Shown here: positions 57,286 to 64,000 of the stretch, piece by piece
Layout: each line of letters opens with the position of its first letter
Position numbering within the stretch: the first letter of the stretch is position 1
From: Ursus arctos
Taxonomy: Eukaryota; Chordata; Mammalia; Carnivora; Ursidae
Assembly: GCF_023065955.2 (NCBI RefSeq)
Contig: NW_026623050.1
Location: 24,448,501 to 24,512,500 of the forward strand
Length of the DNA: 64,000 nucleotides
Direction of reading: 5' to 3'
Notes under the pieces: generated by a model
Seen by the model: only the letters and a program-made list of their open reading frames with translations
Told to the model about the DNA's origin: nothing
Databases searched by the model: none
Program-made: the position numbers and the translations under genes

Positions 57286-57480
57286 GGCGCCTGGGTGGCA
57301 CAGCGGTTAAGCGTCTGCCTTCAGCTCAGGGCGTGTTCCCAGCGATCCGGGATCGAGCCCCACATCAGGCTCTTCCGCTGTGAGCCTGCTTCTTCCTCTC
57401 CCACTCCCCCTGCTTGTGTTCCCTCTCTTGCTGGCTGTCTCTATCTCTGTTGAATAAATAAATAAAATCTTTAAAAAAAA
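57286..57480 (+). mobile_element. SINEC1_Ame-like SINE
   Basis: 'ggggcgcctgggtggcacag' then 'cggttaagcgtctgcc', 'ctcagggcgtgttcccagcg', 'ctcttccgctgtgagcctg' and 'gttgaataaataaataaaat'. It is the closest copy in the window to the young bear subtype, with few differences from the other Ame-like copies. Confidence 0.95.
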
Positions 57481-57767
57481 TGTTTCTAAAAGTTTACCCT
57501 CAGTGTCTATGCTTACCTCATCTCAGACTAGTAACGAACAGTTTGCAGACCAACATGGACCCCTGCAGCGCATGTTAGGAGCACCGCTCTAGCTTATACT
57601 GCCAGTGGGATGATCTGCAGTTTGCTTCTTTACACAGTAGTGGAGTGGAAGGGAGTCACACAAAGGAGGATGCCACTTCCCCAAAATGTTGGTGAGAGGG
57701 CTTGAGAAGGGGGAGTTCTGGGAGGTCAGAGTGAATTAGGATGTGTGCTTTTTTCGCCAACTTCAGG

Positions 57768-57805
57768 GTGTGTGTGTGTGTGTGTGTGTGTGTACACACA
57801 TACAT
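57768..57805 (+). repeat. (TG)n microsatellite
   Basis: About 13 TG units are followed by 'tacacacatacatat'. Perfect repeat, likely polymorphic. Confidence 0.95.
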
Positions 57806-58379
57806 ATACTGTGTCGGGTACTTGCTGATCTCACAGGCAGAATTGGGGGTGATATTGCCTGAGCTCCTCATCCATTAAAGTCTCAAATTTTAGACTCTTG
57901 GCTCAGCCTTAAATGAACTAATACATATATATCACCAAGGCACACTCACAGGATCAAAAGACATTCAACTACAAACTTTAAATTGGCCCCATTCATGGTC
58001 CACATTCCCTACAGTGGTCTATGAACTAATATTTTTAATTTAATCCTTCATTTGTCTTATAAATCATACAACTGTGTTGATTCATAATTTTGCATCAAAA
58101 ACTGGCAATTTATTAAATGTAAACACAATATATACCACAATTTTTCATGTGCTTTCTATATCTTGTTTTATATGATAAATGAATTTCTGAAAAAGTAGGA
58201 GAAAGTAGAATTTTGGTAAGCATAATCATATTTTAAACATCCCAGAAGATATTAGATGGACAAGCAGACTATGTGTAGTGAATTCTATTTCCTTATTTAT
58301 AAAATGAAAATGATGTAAAAGACTCTGAAAACTTTAAAGTGTTGTGTTTAAGGTATTAGTTATTAGTAGTGTCAAAAAG
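57806..58379. other. Single-copy AT-rich sequence, nothing recognised
   Basis: No feature that I can support. Confidence 0.35.
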
Positions 58380-58738
58380 AAGACAACAGTCTCAAGATGA
58401 CTTTGTTTATGCTAAGTCCACAACACTAAACTGAGACTTAATTACAGTTGCAGCTTTCCAGAAATGGAATCTTAAACCAGTAAATCTGGAATCACCTGAT
58501 CAGCACTAGTGACATAATCTGCCTTGATAGACCTGTGCCAGCCCCTAAAGGAAGTAATTTTGCAATACACAACCTCATTTCCTCATTCCAGCTCCCTTCT
58601 GTCTATAAAAGTCTTTCATTTTGTATAGTTGCTCAGAGCTTCTTTCTATCTGCTAGAATGGATGCTGCCTGATTTTAATAGATTTTTACTTAAATAAACT
58701 TTTGAAAGTTTTAATATGCCTCAGTTTATCTTTTAACA
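58380..58738 (+). mobile_element. Probable solo LTR of an old ERVL/MaLR-like element
   Basis: A TATA motif (tctataaaagtctttcat, about 58602) is followed by 'gttgctcagagcttctttct', 'atctgctagaatggatgctg' and 'cctgattttaatag', then the poly-A signal 'aaataaac' (about 58693) and an end near 'tatcttttaaca'. The order and spacing of TATA, initiator and poly-A signal are those of an LTR. No internal viral genes are adjacent. The left boundary is approximate. Confidence 0.6.
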
Positions 58739-59539
58739 ATAATATTCTCTTTTGTAAATGTAGGCTTTCACACCAAGGTTTGTATAAAATGAGTTTTGTA
58801 TAAAGTTGCACCTATTTCCCTTGGTATAAAATTATAGTAACTATCTCAGATCCCTCGCTGCCTTCCACATTAATCTCAATCAGGAAGTTGTACGGTAGTC
58901 ATTGTCCTTATATCGTAAGGAATCATTCATTTCAAATGTCTGAGAAAGGATTTTTGTGTGTTATTTCATTCAGTCCCCTGCCTGAATAATCTTAGTATCT
59001 GGTCTTCATTCCACCATGTTTTCATTCATCCACCATCCACTTACTTCCTTTCCATCAGATATTCCATCTACATAGGATGGTTCCGTTTGGTGATGGGGAG
59101 CAAGTCTTGTCCTTTTCTCATGTAAGGAGACATGGACACCTGGGATTTGGGGATTTTGAATTTCTTATTAATAGCAAAATCTGCAACATTGTTCTAACTC
59201 AGGCACCTAGTCCTTGATGGTCACTGTCCTGAAGAAAGAAGCAACCTAGGGTAGAGACACTGCTCACAGGTATCTATGCCACACAAACATCTACCCAGAA
59301 ACAAACCACACTATCCATTCATCCACTCTGGAAATGTCAATATTGCACCCCTGGGAGAAGGTGGACCCACTCCTGAGGTATGATAAAATACTAATACTAG
59401 AAGGACCTCTTCCTGGGAAGAAAATAGTAGCACCTCATCAGAAGTTATGAAACGAATACGTTCTCATTTTATCACCAAGGAAAGTATGAGGCTGCCCAGG
59501 AGGTTTGGTGACCTGTTACACTGAGATAACTCCAGAGCA
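58739..59539. other. Single-copy sequence, nothing recognised
   Basis: No feature that I can support. Confidence 0.35.
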
Positions 59540-59712
59540 CTCTTCTAAGGGCTTTACAGATAATTACCTTATTTAATTTTCATGACATTGTGAAACAAGT
59601 ACTGTTGTTTTACAGAGACAGAAACAGAGGCATGGAAATGTTGCTAACTTTCCCAGGGTCACACAGCTAGTAATTGGTGGTACTTGGATTTCAATCTGAC
59701 TGCACAGGTAAG
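59540..59712 (-). repeat. MIR SINE
   Basis: 'aagggctttacagataatta', 'tgaaacaagtactgttg', 'gggtcacacagctagtaatt' and 'ggatttcaatctgactgc' are the reverse complement of MIR. Confidence 0.88.
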
Positions 59713-59853
59713 TGTTTGATAAAATTTATTATATTGATCTGACCCATATTTTCCATGTAGATGCTTTACACAGCCCACTGGAGGGTCCTCTTTTTCATGA
59801 CTACTACCAGAACTTCAGATACAGGAGACAGGCAAGGTAATATTAGCAGTACT

Positions 59854-59873
59854 AAAAAAAAAAAAAAAAAAAA
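59854..59873 (+). repeat. Poly-A tract
   Basis: About 20 A follow 'gcagtact'. No retroposed body is recognised next to it. Confidence 0.85.
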
Positions 59874-59904
59874 TAGTTGTAAAAAGCAAGTACATAGTGA
59901 GGAC

Positions 59905-60072
59905 TTTTCATTATTTCATTTATTTCTCCAAATGGCCTGAAATCAGCATTATATCACACCCTAATTACAGATAAGCAAAGGATGGGTTCAAGAGATTATA
60001 TAGTTGTCATATCACACAACTGATTTAGGCTTGATCAGATTTGAACTTGCTATTTCTAATTCTTCACCAGTT
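59905..60072 (-). repeat. MIR SINE remnant
   Basis: 'ctaattacagataagcaaag', 'catatcacacaactgattta' and 'gatcagatttgaacttgc' are a diverged reverse-complement MIR. Confidence 0.6.
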
Positions 60073-60239
60073 CCCAGCCACCATTCTGTGGTGTTTCTAT
60101 TCCGGGCAAACAATTCTTACCTGGAGCTCACCCCTCTCCTCTACCCTCTCCTGAACAAATACAGTTACTCTGGGTTCTCTTTACTCTTTCCTCTCTGTCA
60201 TGCCTGAGGCCCAAAATAAAAAATATTTAGACAATTTAA

Positions 60240-60690
60240 AACTTAGTTGCAAATTGTAAGGTTGGGAAATATTGCCACACCCCACGCAGCCTCCTTCATT
60301 GTGAATCAGGTAGTCAGAGAAGCCTCCCAAAAGGCACAGACGATTTGTATAAACTCAGCTGAAACCAAGCAACCCAACTCCTAGCACTAATAATTACTGA
60401 AATTTGTTGAGAATAGCAATAGCTCAGTAAAGCCCCGTGTTTCCCTAAAGGGCAAGTATAATAGGCCTATAACTTCAAACGTGTAAGAATGATTTGTTAT
60501 TCATGTTAATCCCCTCGCCATTGCCAGCCACATCAATCTCTTTCAAAGGGGGACATTGGGAAAAAACCATTGAAGTTTGAAGGGAAAAAATAGGCACATA
60601 AGGTAAGCAGCAGCAGATAGCAAAGCAACTCTGTGATTCTGCTTGTTGCTGCCTGGGACTTGCAATGTTTCATTAGGGTTCACCCTTCAC
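60240..60690. promoter_or_regulatory. Candidate conserved non-coding element
   Basis: A repeat-free block has motifs such as AATAATTACTGAAATTTGTTG, ATTTGTTATTCATGTTAATC, CATCAATCTCTTTCAAAGGGG (TCF/LEF-like) and AGCAGCAGCAGATAGC. No open frame of note. The call rests on motif density and absence of repeats. Confidence 0.25.
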
Positions 60691-61825
60691 CCCATACTCA
60701 CGTGGCTCCAACTCCCCAGGAAGGCAGGGAGGTCAGCCAGATGAAAAACACCGCCATCAAACCATTCTAGATATTTTTAAAGGATAATGTTTTTCAAGAA
60801 TTTTTACTGCAAAAGTCCAAGCAAAATTACTAGCCCTCATTTAAATCAATGAATTCTTTGCCAATTCAATTTTGTTTGTTTTTTCTCAGAAATGGTACCC
60901 ACTTCAAAATACGTATACACCCAGACAGCCACACTGGTCCCCAGGACTTGGTTTTCAAAGTTGTTAAAGTGTCTCTAGTAAAAAGGATGCGTAGGAATAA
61001 GCAGTAGGCGACAATACAAGAAAGGAAATGCAGCTAGGATGTAATGACTCTGGGAAACCAAAAATTCAAGTGTATTGAAGGTACAGCCTGTGGGTGAACA
61101 TCTTCCTAGAAAAGAAATACACGATGTTGGTAGTTTTAATGGCCTCCCCTTTCCCCTTTTACTTAAGTCATGAATGAAGATTTATTGGAAGTATTTTCCA
61201 CTCGTAGTCACAGATGGGCCACCACATACATTCATTTTCTTGTTCCATGAACATGAAAGAGAAAGGAAGGTAAATGTTTTTTCCCCCAAATTTGGCTTGC
61301 CTCTAAATGGCACCAGAAAAACAATATCATTAGTGATTTAAGTTTTCCCAGCTCCTGTCCTGTGGGAGAAAGCAAAGCTTCTTTCTAAGTGGGTACTGAC
61401 CAAAGGACCTAAAGCATAAGAAACTAAATTAGTGTTCACTTTCATAAAACAGAGCATTCGAATTTTCCCTCTGTCATCAGCATGGAACAAGACACATACG
61501 CTTCCAGGTTTAAAAAAGAGGAACCTCAGCCACTGGCCCCCAGGTAGTTCTTGACTGGGTAGCCTCTGCAGCCTAGAGCTAGGCTTCCTCTTTCAAACAT
61601 TACCTGGAAAATCACTGGAGGAGGTGTCCTGGCCCCACTGCTGGGAGGGAGATCGTCTGGGCCCCCATCTTGCCAGGGGCAGGCCTGAGAGACAGAGGGG
61701 TGTGCGTGGACAGGGGAAGTAGAGACATGCCAACAGTTGTCTAAATAGAATATCTTGGATTTGGCAGGCCTGTATCTTAGTAGCTGCGAACTGTTTTTAT
61801 TTCTGGGATATATTTTTTTCTCTTT
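60691..61825. other. Single-copy sequence, nothing recognised
   Basis: No feature that I can support. A somewhat GC-richer patch lies at about 61590-61720 without CpG clustering. Confidence 0.35.
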
Positions 61826-62055
61826 ATTGTTTTTATAATTTCTTAAATTAAAAAAATTACATGTTCATTATCAGATACTTTAACGGCAGACATGTACAAA
61901 TGAAAAGTAAGAGTGTTTAGGTCTCTTCCGACCATCTTACTCCTCTACACTGTTAATTATTTGGGGCATAACCTTCTAAACTTTTTTTAAGTACATCTAC
62001 CAGATGTATTACTGTAAGTTTATGTTACCAGCATTCTCTACAGATTCTGTAGACA
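61826..62055. repeat. Old L1-like LINE fragment
   Basis: 'ttacatgttcattatcagat', 'ccgaccatcttactcctc', 'ctacactgttaattatttgg' and 'taccagcattctctac' resemble the repeat at 35140-35620. Family and orientation are uncertain. Confidence 0.45.
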
Positions 62056-62247
62056 TCTGTGTTACCCTGAACCTGCCCGCTCTCTTTTACCATCCTAGTC
62101 TTCAAGGTCAGACGCACCCTCCGCTTCATGCCTGCCACAGGACCATGGGTTAGGTTCTCACCCCCAACAGCTTGTCAAGACAGTTGCTCCAGCTCTGAAT
62201 TAGTTCAGCCACTTATCATGTTTGAACTATGTTTTCTACAACTTGAA

Positions 62248-62475
62248 CACCTTTTATTTGTTTTTTTTTTTAAAGATTTTATTTATCTGAGAGACAGAGA
62301 GAGAGAGAGCACTCGCAGGGGGAGGAGTAGAGAAAGAGGGAGAAGCAGACTCCCGCTGAATGTGGAGTCCGACCATACAGGGTTTGATCCCCAGGACCCA
62401 GAGATCATGACCTGAGCTGAAGCAGATGCTTAACCAACTGAGCCACCCAGGCGCCCCTCACCTTTTATTTGTTTT
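62248..62475 (-). mobile_element. Carnivore tRNA-Lys SINE, minus strand, with perfect target-site duplication
   Basis: The SINE (62265-62458) starts with the reversed tail (ttaaagattttatttatctg), then a GA tract, 'agactcccgctgaatgtgg', 'cagagatcatgacctgagc' and 'ctgagccacccaggcgcccc'. A perfect 17-bp duplication, caccttttatttgtttt, lies at 62248-62264 and 62459-62475, the longest in the window. Confidence 0.95.
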
Positions 62476-64000
62476 AAAGAGTTACCTGGCCTTCCTCTAG
62501 TCAACTATATAAGACTGGCCATGGTATTTTTATAAACCAAAATGCAAACAAGTTGTGAAGAAGACCTTCTAGCTTACAGGGAATGAACAGTATTTCCTAA
62601 ATTCCAAGAAAACACTGCTTACAAGATTTAATAACACATTTTTGTAAAAAAAAATACTATATTAAGCATATTTATGAACTATAAGATGATTTTATGAACC
62701 TTCAATTATTGAAATGTTTTTCTTTTTCGGGTTTTCCTTTATGTGTATTTTTGAATCAAGAAAACATGGTACTTACACTCACTCATCTTTCATGATGTGA
62801 AGACCCCACATATCCCAGACCTTTCTTTTGGCATGGTCTACCCCAATATGTTACCTTAGCTATCTATGACCTTAAAAGATGGATAGTTTCAAATACTGGA
62901 TGTTTAATGTGGACATGAGTTAGAACCTGAATTTATCTAAATCACCCTGACATTTTATACTGGCGAACTCATCTCTGCTATGAAAAGTCTGTCTAGAATG
63001 ATTGCTCTGTTAGGAATCCTGCCCATGGCCTTTAAAAATTAATCATACCTAAAAGCATGGGTCTTAGTCACAAGTAGTAACTGGTCACATAGCAACAGGT
63101 ACCACACACCACTTCATGGTCTCTCCTCACTAGTCAACTGGCAATTCTTCTAAAAAATAATTGTACCTATACACATGCGATGATCAAGCCACAAGGATGT
63201 CCTGATGAAGAAGTGGGATCTGAGATATGCAAATATCACAACCCACCCAACCTGTTATGACATCTAAAATTCTACCACTAGAAATTAATTTGTGCCCATG
63301 CGTCCTAAGAAGAGCAATATCTTAAGTTCTTGTCATTTAACTAATTCATGACTAGAAAGCTACCAGGACCCAAGGGTGAGGAACAAGATACAAAGAAAAC
63401 AATCAGAAGGTGAAGATGGATGTTTAAAAGGAAGTTAAGGTATCAAAAACAAATCGCAGTCTCTTCTTCATCTCCATTATGGCTTGTCCAGTTTTGGAAA
63501 AATTTCTTCTTTGCAGTACATAATCCTCAGAATAAACAATGATTCACTCTATTGAACCTGGAAGAGGATTAATTCCAAGCAGATACTCATATACTTTGGA
63601 ACCAAAAGAAGTTTTTATAGATTCTAACCAACCCGACCCTCTTTTCAGCATAACCTTGAATACTAATGACAATGTTAATACACATAAAGAGATACTATGT
63701 AGGGGAACAACAGCTTGGATTGAATCCAAGCAAAAGACAACCCCACTTGGTTTCAGGACCCTCCCTGCTGTGGGGCTAATTCCTAACAGAAAACAACAAA
63801 ACTATTAAAAAATTTAATAAAGTAGCCAATTAAATATTTCAGAGAGCCTCATTAAAACATTTCACTATTTGCACTGATTACCATGTGGCTACTTACTTAT
63901 ACGGATGCCCATAAATCTAACTGCATTAGGTTCTCAGGATTTTAGTTCAGATCATTTCTTCTCCCTATGTGGACTTGCCCAGGAAATGAGATTTAATGAG
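62476..64000. other. Single-copy sequence, nothing recognised
   Basis: No gene. Overlapping short open frames on both strands at 63539-63808 show no recognisable domain. No repeat family is recognised. Confidence 0.4.

Noticed and set aside
57561..57600. MER5-like fragment
   Set aside because: A few similar words (caccgctctag) are too short and too diverged to support a call.

Overview
This is a window of carnivore nuclear DNA, most likely from a bear (Ursidae). It carries many tRNA-Lys-derived carnivore SINEs. Several (2998-3200, 56429-56628, 57286-57480) have the form I associate with the SINEC1_Ame type of giant panda and other bears: a 'gcacagcggttaag' or 'gcccagtccttaag' box, then 'ctcagggcgtgatcccagcg', 'ctcctccgct' and 'cactggctatctctgtc' with an AATAAA-rich tail. 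Carnivore-type L1 3' ends occur as well. The species call is inference from remembered repeat families.

The window looks like a gene desert or the interior of a very large intron. I found no intact protein-coding gene, no functional RNA gene, no CpG island and no CRISPR or operon-like structure. The recognisable coding relics are a processed pseudogene of the mitochondrial ATP synthase subunit f gene (ATP5MF, minus strand, 33401-33666), a broken Tigger1 (pogo-family) transposase (minus, about 55200-56430) and decayed L1 ORF2 fragments. One minus-strand open stretch near 6765-7025 looks coding-like and ends at a canonical splice donor, but I cannot name it.

Layout. 1-8 kb: mostly single-copy sequence with SINEs, MIR and L2 remnants. 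8-9.2 kb: SINE pair and an L2. 10-13.8 kb: an old plus-strand L1 interrupted by three SINEs and one older element. 13.8-17.7 kb: the longest nearly repeat-free stretch, with a candidate conserved regulatory element at 16.84-17.34 kb. 18-23.3 kb: MIRs, an old LINE 3' region, a long purine microsatellite and a cluster of nested SINEs. 23-33 kb: MIR and L2 remnants in single-copy sequence. 33.2-33.7 kb: ATP5MF pseudogene. 35-40 kb: LINE-rich block with two L1s in opposite orientations sharing a perfect 192-bp repeat. 40-54 kb: single-copy sequence with two copies of a palindromic MITE and MER5-type relics. 54.3-57.0 kb: nearly complete Tigger1 with two SINE insertions. 57-64 kb: a SINE, a probable solo LTR, MIRs and mainly single-copy sequence.

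I found no convincing new biological system. The points most worth checking are the exact 192-bp duplication (36064-36255 and 38595-38786), the unassigned exon-like ORF, the candidate conserved non-coding blocks and the layered transposon insertions, whose target-site duplications allow relative dating. All family names come from recognising sequence patterns, with no database search.
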